The notes under the pieces were generated by a model. It saw nothing but the letters and a program-made list of their open reading frames with translations. It made no database searches and was not told where the DNA came from. Of a stretch of DNA of 43,980 bases, positions 5,225-13,639 are shown in pieces; the first letter of the stretch is position 1, and each line of letters opens with the position of its first letter. The translations under genes and the position numbers were made by a program. The DNA is taken from NCBI RefSeq assembly GCF_000378405.1, contig NZ_KB899640.1, positions 27,957-71,936 on the forward strand, in the 5' to 3' direction. The DNA is from Succinimonas amylolytica DSM 2873. GTDB taxonomy: Bacteria; Pseudomonadota; Gammaproteobacteria; Enterobacterales; Succinivibrionaceae.

Positions 5225-8167
5225 TTACGCAGCTCCATTTTCTTCCGGATTTTGCGGAGTGCTGTCTCCGCTGAGTTCGGGAGGAGGTTCTCTGATAATG
5301 CCGCAGCTTCTGGCCAGGTTTTCTGCCGCAGTGATACTTGCTGCAACGAAGCCTTTCAGGAACTTTTCAGGACCGATAGCAGCGATGCCGTTTTCCGTTT
5401 TCTTCATGACAGCAATGTTTTCGTTATTATGCTCCCGGCCGTTTCTGAGGAGAGAGATTAGCTGGTATAAATGGCCTCTGACGCCGTCCCTGTCATAAAT
5501 CATGTCCGGATGTCTGTTTGTATACCAGTTGTAAATTATTGTTCCCTTATCATTGTAGGCAAAGTCATTTTCATCCAGATGAAGCTCATTTTCAGCAATG
5601 CTCTTGAAGCCTTCGTAAAGGAAGAACAGAGCTCTTACAAGCTCCCGGTGGCTGCCGCGGGAGAGGGCGGTTTTGGCCTTTTCAATGCAGAAGACGGTTC
5701 TTTCCTCTGTCAGCCGGTTCTTTTCGATATCGTGGAAGTAGCTTCTGAGATCCCTGTGCAGTAACTGGATGAAGGGGGGACAGGATTCCTCGTTTGCGGG
5801 ATTCCGGAAGAATTCAATAATGTCCCGGCCGGCCTCGTAGGATTCCCTGAAGCAGCACAGATTCTCATAAAGGGAGCTCTGCCGGGCCTGCTCCGCCAGC
5901 TTCGGATGATCTGCGAAGTCGGTTTTTAATATTCTTTCCAAACAGATGGGATCCCGGTTTTCCTTGAACTTGGCAATATCCAGGGCGTCATAGAGCACGG
6001 CCGAAACAGCGGAAAGAGATCTCAGATCTCCGGAGAGGAAGCCCTGATCCCCCGGCAGAGACTCCATCATTTTCCGGATTTTACGGAGGATTTCCCCGGC
6101 CTTCTCCCGATCCTCCGGAGCTGGCAGATTCTCCAGTTCCTTTTCATTTCTGAAAAGTCTGTTATTGGATAGCAGAACCACTGGGCTGGGATCTCCGGCA
6201 TCTCCGTACCAGATCTGCCGGAGCCGTACGTTCTTCCGGAGAAATGACAGCATGAAGAGAACAGAGGAAAATATAATGGGAACATAGCGGTAACAGTGGG
6301 TGATGTCCAGAAACACGCTGGTGTTTTCGGGAATCTTTTCGCCGATCCTTTCTGCAATCCGCTCCGGTTTTTCCAGAAGATTGTTCAGGAGTACCACCTG
6401 AAATTCGAATCCCAGCTCGTTAGCCACAGTCTTTCCTAGTTCGTTGATGGTTTCCTGATCCTCAGGCGGCATTTCAGAAATGGTCTTTTCATTTTCGGAA
6501 ATTGTATTGCCGTAGCTTCCCAGGATATCCAGAATGTCCTGAAAACTTCCACTAGTGTTTTTAAAGCAGTCCTTCAGGGATTCGGCTGCCAGGTACCAGG
6601 CACTGGAGGCCGTACCGGCCAGTACCAGCCGTTTTAGACAGTTCTTGCCTGAAAGGTAACTGGCAAGTCCGGCTCCGGCAAATTTCATGGGCCCGAGAAG
6701 AATTTCGGAGCCGTCGTCCTGTTTCATGCGGTATTGCATAAGGTCGTAGCTGTCCCGTCCCACAAAGGATATCAGGGTGCCGGAGCTGGCTGCGGGATCG
6801 GTAGCGGAGGCAGTGTCATCGGGAACCACATCAGAAATGAATTCCCTGATGCTGTTCAGAAAGAGAGATCTGTGTTTTTCTGAACTGTTAAGATGATTGA
6901 CGGAATTAAGCGTGCTCTTGATTCGGGACGCCTTGCTGGGATTTGCGCTGTTCTCCAGAATTCTGACTGTGGTGAGAGAGGCATGAAGATAGTCATTTAC
7001 GCTGCAGTACATCCTTACCAGCTTTTTCAGATCAGGCTCCTTGCCGCTGCACCATGCCAGTCTTTCCGCTATGAGCCGGCGGAGATCCTGCTGTTCTGTG
7101 GTTACGGTCTTCTGAAAATCATGGAATACTTTCCGGGCCCGGCTGTAAAATCCAAGACTTTCGTAGAACATTCCCTCCTCGGCGATGGCGCCTGCCCGGG
7201 GGCCGGACATAAGAGAGTTCAGGTTTGAGAGTTCGCCGGAATAGCGGAAGGTGCTCAGCTTTTCGGTGGTTCTGAAGAGTCTGTCGCACAGGGACAGATT
7301 CCTCATGTTGAATTTATCAGGAACTATGGATTTTTGCGGTGGCGGCAGTTTTTTGGCCAGCTGTTCAAGAGTGCTGGCCAGCTCTGTCATGGTGTTAAGC
7401 ATGTCCTTTGCGCTGCTATCGCGTTCTGCAAGATTGCAAAGGGTTCGCAGCCTGAGGGTGGAGAGATCTTTCGGAGTAATTTTCTGAGGCGGGGTGGCAG
7501 TTTCCGAGCAGAAGATATTTTTTATAGAAATGCGGACGCCTCCCAGAAGCTGCAGACATTCCAGTGATAAAAATGTAAGTACCGGCAGGAAACGAAGTCC
7601 GTTGCTCATGTCGATATGAATGCTGAGCTTTCTTTTGCAGTCATTTTCTCCGATTACCTGGTCCTTGATGGTTCTGATGAACACTGCCTTGTCATGTTCG
7701 GTGTTCAGGAATCTGGGAATGACGATGAATTTGACTGTGAGCTTGCCACCGAGTTCCCGGTTAAGGGCGTCTGCCAGTTTTTCAGGATCCTCTGCGGATG
7801 AAGATCCGGCCGGAAAGTACCTTCTGGCCTCAGTTTCAGCTGTTTTCAGATCGTCGGAAAACAGCGGTGTATCGGGTATTACTGATTGCAGCCCGGAATT
7901 CCGGAACCCCTGTTTGAGATAGTTTCCGGCATATCTCCAGCAGCTCTGCATGGTTCCTGTAAAAACCACGATATCTGGGCAGGATTTCTGTCTGATAAGA
8001 CGGGCCATAACGGCGCTTCCCGAAAAACTGAAAACCTCCGGGGGCTGGTATTCTGTACAGGCAAGAGTATCGGCATGCGGGTTCCCGCACTCATCAATGA
8101 AATTATAGGTGGCAGTGCGGTAGGAGGCGTTTCCCAGAGCGCAAATAAGAATGCTGGTATCCTTCAT
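5225..8167 (-). CDS. Double-CARF, single-HEPN CRISPR-associated protein (Csx1/Csm6-like)
   Basis: A 980-residue protein with two Csx2/TIGR02221-like CARF domains in one chain. CARF1 (about 1-220) opens ILICALGNASYRTATY and has the DxTHG-like motif as HIDMSNGLRFLP (Asp186). CARF2 (about 463-660) opens LISFVGRDSYDLMQY and has FLDITHCYRYVP (Asp621). Both share the GSAVMARL/GAGLASYL and VVFTGT/LVLAGT steps, so one is a duplicate of the other. The C-terminal part (about 850-950) carries one HEPN RNase motif, RNGREH (Arg908, His913). CARF proteins bind cyclic oligoadenylate made by Cas10 in type III systems and switch on such nucleases. The stretch 240-460 has no clear HEPN motif and may be a decayed second nuclease. 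AAGGA lies six bases before the ATG. It is transcribed away from the array; no cas10 is in the window. Confidence 0.8.
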   Translation of the reverse strand: MKDTSILICALGNASYRTATYNFIDECGNPHADTLACTEYQPPEVFSFSGSAVMARLIRQKSCPDIVVFTGTMQSCWRYAGNYLKQGFRNSGLQSVIPDTPLFSDDLKTAETEARRYFPAGSSSAEDPEKLADALNRELGGKLTVKFIVIPRFLNTEHDKAVFIRTIKDQVIGENDCKRKLSIHIDMSNGLRFLPVLTFLSLECLQLLGGVRISIKNIFCSETATPPQKITPKDLSTLRLRTLCNLAERDSSAKDMLNTMTELASTLEQLAKKLPPPQKSIVPDKFNMRNLSLCDRLFRTTEKLSTFRYSGELSNLNSLMSGPRAGAIAEEGMFYESLGFYSRARKVFHDFQKTVTTEQQDLRRLIAERLAWCSGKEPDLKKLVRMYCSVNDYLHASLTTVRILENSANPSKASRIKSTLNSVNHLNSSEKHRSLFLNSIREFISDVVPDDTASATDPAASSGTLISFVGRDSYDLMQYRMKQDDGSEILLGPMKFAGAGLASYLSGKNCLKRLVLAGTASSAWYLAAESLKDCFKNTSGSFQDILDILGSYGNTISENEKTISEMPPEDQETINELGKTVANELGFEFQVVLLNNLLEKPERIAERIGEKIPENTSVFLDITHCYRYVPIIFSSVLFMLSFLRKNVRLRQIWYGDAGDPSPVVLLSNNRLFRNEKELENLPAPEDREKAGEILRKIRKMMESLPGDQGFLSGDLRSLSAVSAVLYDALDIAKFKENRDPICLERILKTDFADHPKLAEQARQSSLYENLCCFRESYEAGRDIIEFFRNPANEESCPPFIQLLHRDLRSYFHDIEKNRLTEERTVFCIEKAKTALSRGSHRELVRALFFLYEGFKSIAENELHLDENDFAYNDKGTIIYNWYTNRHPDMIYDRDGVRGHLYQLISLLRNGREHNNENIAVMKKTENGIAAIGPEKFLKGFVAASITAAENLARSCGIIREPPPELSGDSTPQNPEENGAA

Positions 8168-8807
8168 TGTCTGTCCTTATTTTTGTATGTCAGGCAGTCT
8201 GATTAAAAGCTGTATGTACCATAACGGTGACCTGTTCCAAAGTTTCTGAGGGGAACTGGTGCCTGTTCCGCCGGGAGAATGAAAAACGTTCTTAAAATGG
8301 AATGACGGTATTTCCAGTGATTGGTGGCAAACTGCAACGCCATACGAAGCCAAGAGTAACTTCAAATCCCAGATAGCGCCATTAGAACCGGGGAGTCACA
8401 GCATTAGCCTCCCCGGAAAACAGTATCAGAGAGCTATTTAGATACGTCTGTATGTTTTCAAATTGTAACATTGATATTCTGACTATAACCGGATAAAAGT
8501 CTCATTTAAATGAATATGTAGCCTGTTTCAAAATTAAATATCATAACTAATTCATGATTACTAAGATAAGTAATCTGATTTAAAGACTTATATTAAGCCA
8601 TGAAAATGCGTAAATTTATAGAATAGTTATTAATACCTAAAAAATGAGTCTAAGGATCTTAAATGATGTACCGCATTTCAGTTTTTTGTGATGGAGATCG
8701 GGCACCCAGGTAATATTCTCCTTTTTAGGGGATCGGTTTTTTGAAAAAGTGGTAGAATTTTATGTAACAAAGATCTAACTGGAACACTGTCAGGATGTGA
8801 TGTATTT
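8168..8807. other. Intergenic region including the CRISPR leader
   Basis: About 640 bases without a supported gene. The left part should hold the promoter of the leftward CARF gene. An 8-bp inverted repeat (CCGGGGAG at 8388-8395, CTCCCCGG at 8409-8416) is present but has no T-run. From about 8440 the sequence becomes strongly AT-rich, as expected for a CRISPR leader, up to the promoter just before the first repeat. Confidence 0.5.
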
Positions 8808-8837
8808 TTGACACCGGTTGGGCCTTTGTGACATAAT
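8808..8837 (+). promoter_or_regulatory. Promoter driving the CRISPR array
   Basis: A consensus TTGACA at 8808-8813 and CATAAT at 8832-8837 are 18 bases apart. The predicted start lies about ten bases before the first repeat at 8855, so pre-crRNA would begin almost exactly at the array. This agrees with the array reading rightward. Confidence 0.65.
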
Positions 8838-8854
8838 GGCCCCCGAACGGAGGA

Positions 8855-9549
8855 GCCGCAAAGGGGCCAACCCTTTAGCGGTATTGAAACAACTCAAGTA
8901 CCGGAGCACTTTCCTTTGTAACCAACATCGCCGCAAAGGGGCCAACCCTTTAGCGGTATTGAAACTACAGCAAACTCGGTGATCTCAGGAGGAAGCGGAA
9001 TTGCCGCAAAGGGGCCAACCCTTTAGCGGTATTGAAACCCTAAAATCGTGAGTGATGTTGAAATTAACCATCTGTCGCCGCAAAGGGGTCAACCCTTTAG
9101 CGGTATTGAAACCTAAACCATGAACAGTGTTGAGTTTTGCCGATGAACCGCCGCAAAGGGGTCAACCCTTTAGCGGTATTGAAACCTAAACCATGAACAG
9201 TGTTGAGTTTTGCCGATGAACCGCCGCAAAGGGGTCAACCCTTTAGCGGTATTGAAACCTAAACCATGAACAGTGTTGAGTTTTGCCGATGAACCGCCGC
9301 AAAGGGGTCAACCCTTTAGCGGTATTGAAACATAGTCGGCAGGATGTTGGAACCGTGATAGAGACGGTGCCGCAAAGCGGCCAACCCTTTAGCGGTATTG
9401 AAACCTGGCTGCCCTTTCTAACATAGTCCCGCACGATTTCCGGCCGCAAAGGGGCCACCCCTTAGCGGTAGTGAAACCAGGTTGTCTTGCTTTCGAGCAG
9501 ATCTGCGGCTTTCGTACGCAATGGGACTACCCCCCTGGCGGTTTAAATG
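8855..9549 (+). CRISPR. CRISPR array, nine repeats plus a degenerate tenth
   Basis: The 36-base repeat starts GCCGCAAAGGGGCCAACC and ends CTTTAGCGGTATTGAAAC; the 3-prime ATTGAAAC end fits transcription rightward. Repeats begin at 8855, 8930, 9003, 9077, 9150, 9223, 9296, 9369, 9443 (35 bases) and about 9514. Spacers are 37-39 bases, in the type III range. AAAGGG/CCCTTT plus CCGC/GCGG give a strong hairpin with a 5-base loop. Repeats 4-7 carry a C-to-T change in the loop, repeat 8 a G-to-C change in the stem, repeat 9 several changes and repeat 10 is badly decayed. The trailer is therefore at the right and the leader at the left. Spacers 4, 5 and 6 are identical. The subtype cannot be fixed without effector genes; a type III link is inferred from the CARF gene. 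Confidence 0.95.
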
Positions 9550-9965
9550 TCTTTAAGGACATGAACGTATGTCAGGTGTTGTATCCTTGTTACTGCCACG
9601 TATATCTGCGTAGGGAGACTTGATGTTATACCTGATTTGAAAGCATTAGGCCTGTTCAGGTGCTCCCAGACCTTCTGCATATCAGTCTCAAAGAAGAAAT
9701 TGGATCTTGCTGCCCTGTCTGTGATTCCTAAAGAATTTCTTCTTTCCTCATCTTTCATGCTAACAGCATCAAAGTAAATGACGGGATCTGTAACCTGTCT
9801 GACATAAGAATTGAGTACATTCCCTGAAATCCTGAAATTGATGGCAGTCTGCCGGTTAGCCAGCCCCTGATTCAGCTGGGATCATATGGCGATAATCTTC
9901 TCTGCCAGTTTTGGCAAATTTGACAATAAGCTCCAGATATTAAAGATAATCAGTGCATAAAGCAT
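9543..9965 (-). pseudogene. Decayed coding remnant, unrecognised
   Basis: A leftward frame starts MLYALIIFNIWSLLSNLPKL, meets one in-frame TGA at 9882-9884, and then runs open for over 110 codons (SQLNQGLANRQTAINF, VTDPVIYFDAVSMKDEERRN) to a TAA at 9543, where it runs into the degenerate last CRISPR repeat. The N-terminal hydrophobic stretch resembles the C-terminal YALxxxNIW helix of some DDE transposases, but the match is too weak to name. It is probably a gene fragment stranded between the array and the cas genes; it could also be a decayed cas-associated gene. Confidence 0.35.
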
Positions 9966-10407
9966 ACCCTTCGCGCTTTAATTTAGGATCGGGAAAGACG
10001 GTTAAAACAGAAGATGGGAATGCAGTCTGACGGATATGGAGTTTTATTCAGCTGATGTTTGTCTGTTCAGACCGGCAAGGGTACCGGTATCCTTCTGATG
10101 AGGAGCTTTCTGCCCATACTGACCGTTATTTTTATGAAATGATGTCAATACCAGAATGAATATTCAATTTTATGCAGAAGCGGAAGGCGAATGCTTTTCC
10201 AGAGGAGATGAATTTCCTTTTGTTAAGACAAGGGAAGTTTTCTCTTTATGTTTCAGGAACTTCTGAACTGCAAAAAAATGCAGGGCCTGCATTTTTTTGC
10301 AGCAGGGAGAATTTGTCCGGTTCTGATCGGGATCAGTCCTGAATGGGTGTGGACAATGCGGTCTTTTCCACGGTGCAGTTTATTCCGGCCGGGGATCGCC
10401 TCCTGGT
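9966..10407. other. Gene-poor stretch between the remnant and cas2
   Basis: About 440 bases with no supported gene. The only clear structure is the 35-base palindrome at 10268-10302. Short open frames interrupted by stops suggest further decay of the sequence seen at 9543-9965. Confidence 0.35.
10268..10302. terminator. Perfect 35-base palindrome, probable bidirectional terminator
   Basis: Two 17-base arms (CTGCAAAAAAATGCAGG and its exact complement) around a single central G. With seven As on one side and seven Ts on the other, transcripts from either strand give a GC-containing stem followed by a U-run. It lies about 105 bases beyond the end of cas2, so it would terminate the leftward cas transcript. 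Confidence 0.55.
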
Positions 10408-10704
10408 TTAGATAACACAGCTTTCTGTGCGATAGGTTTTGAGTTTCCCGATTATTTCCAGATTTTCAGGTACAACCTCCGTAATATGCGCCGGCTCGCC
10501 GGGAATGAAGATAACCGATTTATCCCGATCCGGAGCGGTGATTTCGGTGATGTCTCTTTTCAGTTCGGCAAGCTCCCGTTCGGTAACCCGGAGACAAAAC
10601 ACCGAGTACTGCACCCGATGCCCGTAGTTTTCCAGATACTTTACAAGACGGCGTCTGATTTTGTCCAGACTGAGGTCATAGGCGACGTAGATGAATCTCT
10701 TCAT
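10408..10704 (-). CDS. cas2: CRISPR-associated endoribonuclease/integrase subunit Cas2
   Basis: A 98-residue protein with the Cas2 ferredoxin-like start MKRFIYVAYDLS, in which the Asp of YDLS is the conserved acidic residue, followed by IRRRLVKYLENYGHRVQYSVFC, the usual RRR..K.L..YG..VQYSVF pattern. Family length is 85-110 residues, so it is full length and intact. Cas2 dimers bridge two Cas1 dimers in the spacer-integration complex. The ATG lies two bases after the cas1 stop codon, an operonic junction. Its partner cas4-cas1 upstream is broken by frameshifts, so Cas2 probably has no functional partner from this locus. Confidence 0.95.
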   Translation of the reverse strand: MKRFIYVAYDLSLDKIRRRLVKYLENYGHRVQYSVFCLRVTERELAELKRDITEITAPDRDKSVIFIPGEPAHITEVVPENLEIIGKLKTYRTESCVI

Positions 10705-10706
10705 AA

Positions 10707-12512
10707 TCAGTACTCCATTCCGATGTAGCTATTAAGCTCTCCCTTCAGAGTTTTCAGGAGGATCCCTGCCTGCTGATAGATGATTTCCCGCCAGGAGAGC
10801 CGTTTTCCCGAATAACGATGTGTGCAGAAGGTGTCCAGGCGACGCTGAAACAGAGTGATAAATTTTTTCCGGGAGCTTTCATTCAGGAGACAGATCTTTT
10901 CGTTTCTGTCATTGTATTCTTCGGTGAAATCCGCCACTGTAAACAGCCGGTTTCTGACAATGGAAATTATCAGGGCATCTACCACCGGGGCACGGAATTC
11001 TTCCATAAGATCAAGGGCCAGAGCCGGTTTTCCCGAACGTTCGGAATGCAGAAACCCCAGCCATTCGCTGAGTCCGTAAAGCCCTGACGGCGGTGATGAC
11101 GTTATTAAGCAGAAGGGCATAGCCAAAGGAGAGCAGGGCATTCAGATGATCCCCGGGCGGTCTATGGGATCTGCCGTTCATGATGAGCTCTGTGCCGGTT
11201 TCCGAGATTTTCAGGGACAGTGCAGCAAAGTAGAGGCTGGCCGCTTCTCCTTCAATACCCATGAGCTTAGCAGTATTTTCTGCGGTGCTGGAGAGCTTAC
11301 AGAGCCAGTTCAGACTGATAAGACAGTTTTTTATTTCAGTGGTCTGGCCGTCCCGGCTGATTCTGCGGATCAGTTCCGACTGATTCCGGATTTTGGTTTT
11401 GATGAGCGCCCGGGAGATTTCAAGTGCTTTTCCGCATTCTGGGAGACGGTAACCTGATACTTCAGGGCAGTGGCGTTTTTATAGCCGCTGTCGGTTCCGG
11501 CGGAGATGGCGTAGCATTTTCCGGTCAGAGATGTCAGGATTACCGGAATGCCGTTTTCGGCCGTAACCTTCAGACAGGGCGTGCTGATACTGATGCCTCC
11601 CACTGCAACCAGCATGCTGATTTCAGACAGGGGCTTTTTGGTGTCCGGAAAGGCTTCGCGGCGCACAATCAGACATTTGTCGGAGACGGACACCCGGCTT
11701 CCCTGGGTGCAGATAAACAGGGGATACTTTTCATAATCATTTTTGATGTAGAGCCGCCGTTCCTCCGGGGACATATTTTCCAGGCCGGGGATTCCTGGAG
11801 TAAGCCCTGCCGGAGCGCACCTTTCCAAAAACTGGCAGCCGGAACAGCGTTCGCAGCATTTTTCCGCCGCCGGAGGGAGCGGTGCCTGCATCATGCTTAC
11901 GATCCGGGGCGGGAGACTTCGGAATGCAGCCATTTCGCCTGCGGAGAAGCTTTCCAGGTGTGAGAGGCCGGTAAGGGGATCCTGCATGACTCCGGTATGA
12001 CAGGTTCGGCCATTCTCTTCCATTAGCCAGAGGCAGAATTTCAGAACGGTTTTCTGTTCCTCTGGTGGCACTGTATCCAGGGGAGACAGTCCGGCCACCG
12101 GAGTGTCGTTGTAGCTGTGGAGGCGAATCACTCCTTTAAAACGGTGATCAGAGCTTGTAAGTCTGAGTGTTTCGATACAGACCAGGGTATTTCGGGGCCG
12201 GGGCCTCATACTGGTGATCCCGGAAATGAGATCTGAAGCCGGATCCAGATTGTCCCCGGGAAAATAAATCACAGGAGGAATCTCCTTTAGCAGCCCGGGG
12301 GCCGATCCCCTCCGGAAAGAAGAAAATCCGGCGGCAGCTTTTCCGGTATGCTGTTTCCGGCAAACATCTCCTGGCAGCGGTGCCATAGGATCCGGGGACA
12401 TTTAACGAAATCGAGAATGGCCCGCCAGGTGAAACGGAAGGAGTTTGCGGGGACAGCAGAGCGGAAGTGGCATTTTCAGTTTGGGGGTGGCTGGAGCTTC
12501 AGGCATGTTCAT
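10707..12512 (-). pseudogene. cas4-cas1: Frameshifted cas4-cas1 fusion gene
   Basis: A fusion gene that would encode a Cas4-like domain joined to Cas1, the spacer integrase. An AGGAGG ribosome-binding site precedes the ATG at 12512. The coding sense jumps frames at least four times: near 12430-12480 into the frame carrying FVKCPRILWHRC (Cas4 N-terminal CPR motif), near 12270-12320 back, near 11420 (AEKH to LEISRALIKTKIRNQ) and near 11080 (VITAVRA to LYGLSEWLGFLHSERSG). The Cas4 part keeps its cysteine cluster (CERCSGCQFLERC), but where RecB nucleases have Asp and ExK it reads FKGVIRLHS and TPVAGLSP, so it looks catalytically dead. The Cas1 part has YGHR-equivalent and HSERSGKPALALDLMEEFR motifs. 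Cas4-Cas1 fusions are known in some type I and mixed loci. Sequencing indels are an alternative explanation, though neighbouring genes are clean. Confidence 0.8.
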
Positions 12513-12911
12513 GGCGGGGGACCTCCTGGTTGTTCGGGGAAAAGGCAAATCCGGAAAAAAACAGAACCTCGTATGCTGTTACAGCCGGTCCGGAGTGCTG
12601 CCTAAGGATAATTATCGCCGCAAGGCAGCAGCTCCCCGGAATTAATAAGTGCCGGTTCCTGAAATGATAGCAGGCATATCCTGCCCCCGGGGTCTGAGGG
12701 GCGGTAATGGCCGCAGCATCTTCCGGCGGAGACTGCTGGCCCCCGGAGGTTTTGAAAAGATAATCCTCCTGGTGTGACTTTCTTAAAGTTATCTTTCCTG
12801 AAAATTGGCGACAATCTCCGGAGGGCACTGTCATTCACTTTTTTTCGGCCGCAATGCTGCAGGAAAGCGTAACAGTTCCGCGGAAATTATGCCGGAGGGA
12901 GCCAAAAAAGC
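12513..12911. other. Intergenic region upstream of cas4-cas1
   Basis: About 400 bases between divergent genes. It should contain the leftward cas promoter and the promoter of the small membrane-anchored protein. I see no gene, and no promoter good enough to call. Confidence 0.35.
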
Positions 12912-13394
12912 ATGAACAGAGAACAAAAATCCCAAAGAAAGCCTGACAGGAGATTCGTGATCATTTTTATGGCGTTTATGCTGGTGCTGGGCTTCGGAGT
13001 CCTGATTGCGGATCGCTGCGACACTGCCAGACTTGTTCCCGGAAAGGGTCTTGAGGAAACGCTGGCCAATATGGGAAACCGGGCTCTTTATAAAAGCGGG
13101 CGTTCCGACAAAATTGAGCGGGTAGAGAATATTGTCTGCGAGAAAACCGGTGGCCGTTACCGGAGAGAAAGCTACAGCTGTACTGCCCGGGCCTACCTGG
13201 CCGGCGGCAGGATTACGGAAATGTGCATCACGAAGGATTTTGAGTTTGACGCAGTTCCCAAAGGCCGGGGAACCTATAAAAACCGTCTGACACTCAGTGT
13301 CAGCATGTGCCGGCTCGGCAGGGCTATCGACGCTGTCAGCACCTTCGAGTATGCCGATTATGACTATGATCTGACCTCCGATACCGTGAAATAG
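12912..13394 (+). CDS. Small membrane-anchored protein of unknown function
   Basis: A 160-residue protein with a basic N-terminus (MNREQKSQRKPDRRF), one membrane helix at about 15-33 (VIIFMAFMLVLGFGVLIAD) and a C-terminal domain of about 125 residues that by the positive-inside rule should be outside the cytoplasm. Cysteines occur in CDTARL, IVCEKT, YSCTAR, MCITKD and SMCRLG, which could form disulfides in the periplasm. A GGAGGGAG ribosome-binding site lies eight bases before the ATG. I do not recognise the family. It stands alone between the divergent cas operon and the convergent metG, with a bidirectional terminator after it, so context says nothing about its job. Confidence 0.65.
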   Translation: MNREQKSQRKPDRRFVIIFMAFMLVLGFGVLIADRCDTARLVPGKGLEETLANMGNRALYKSGRSDKIERVENIVCEKTGGRYRRESYSCTARAYLAGGRITEMCITKDFEFDAVPKGRGTYKNRLTLSVSMCRLGRAIDAVSTFEYADYDYDLTSDTVK

Positions 13395-13556
13395 GCCACC
13401 GGCCGGCGGGAATATTTTTCCGGCAGGTTTCAGGAAGAGATCCGGAAACAGGCGGCAGGCTCTCTTCCTGCCAGGGAGGAGGCGGTCTTCTTTTATGATA
13501 GTGCGGCCCCGTTTCTGCGCGGGGAGAAGCCGCCGGAGCATTTCCCGGGTCATAAG

Positions 13557-13593
13557 AAAGCCGGAGATACCGTTATGTACCTCCGGCTTTTTC
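13557..13593. terminator. Bidirectional terminator between the small membrane protein and metG
   Basis: AAGCCGGAG and CTCCGGCTT form a perfect 9-bp stem with a 14-base loop. The rightward strand continues in TTTTTC and the leftward strand in TTTCTTA, so it can serve both convergent genes. Confidence 0.7.
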
Positions 13594-13639
13594 TGGCCTT
13601 TAAAGTTTCCGGACGGGGCCCGGAGAACTCAGCGGTCTG

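Noticed and set aside
8388-8416. Terminator at the CCGGGGAG/CTCCCCGG hairpin
   Set aside because: The stem is good, but neither strand has a T-run after it and no gene ends nearby.
9039-9149. Spacer 3 as a diverged copy of spacers 4-6
   Set aside because: Both start CTAAA and share scattered bases, but ungapped identity is only about 14 of 37, close to chance.
12831-13553. 240-residue leftward ORF opposite the small membrane protein
   Set aside because: It overlaps the rightward gene that has a strong ribosome-binding site and a membrane helix, and its translation is low-complexity antisense sequence with no family features.
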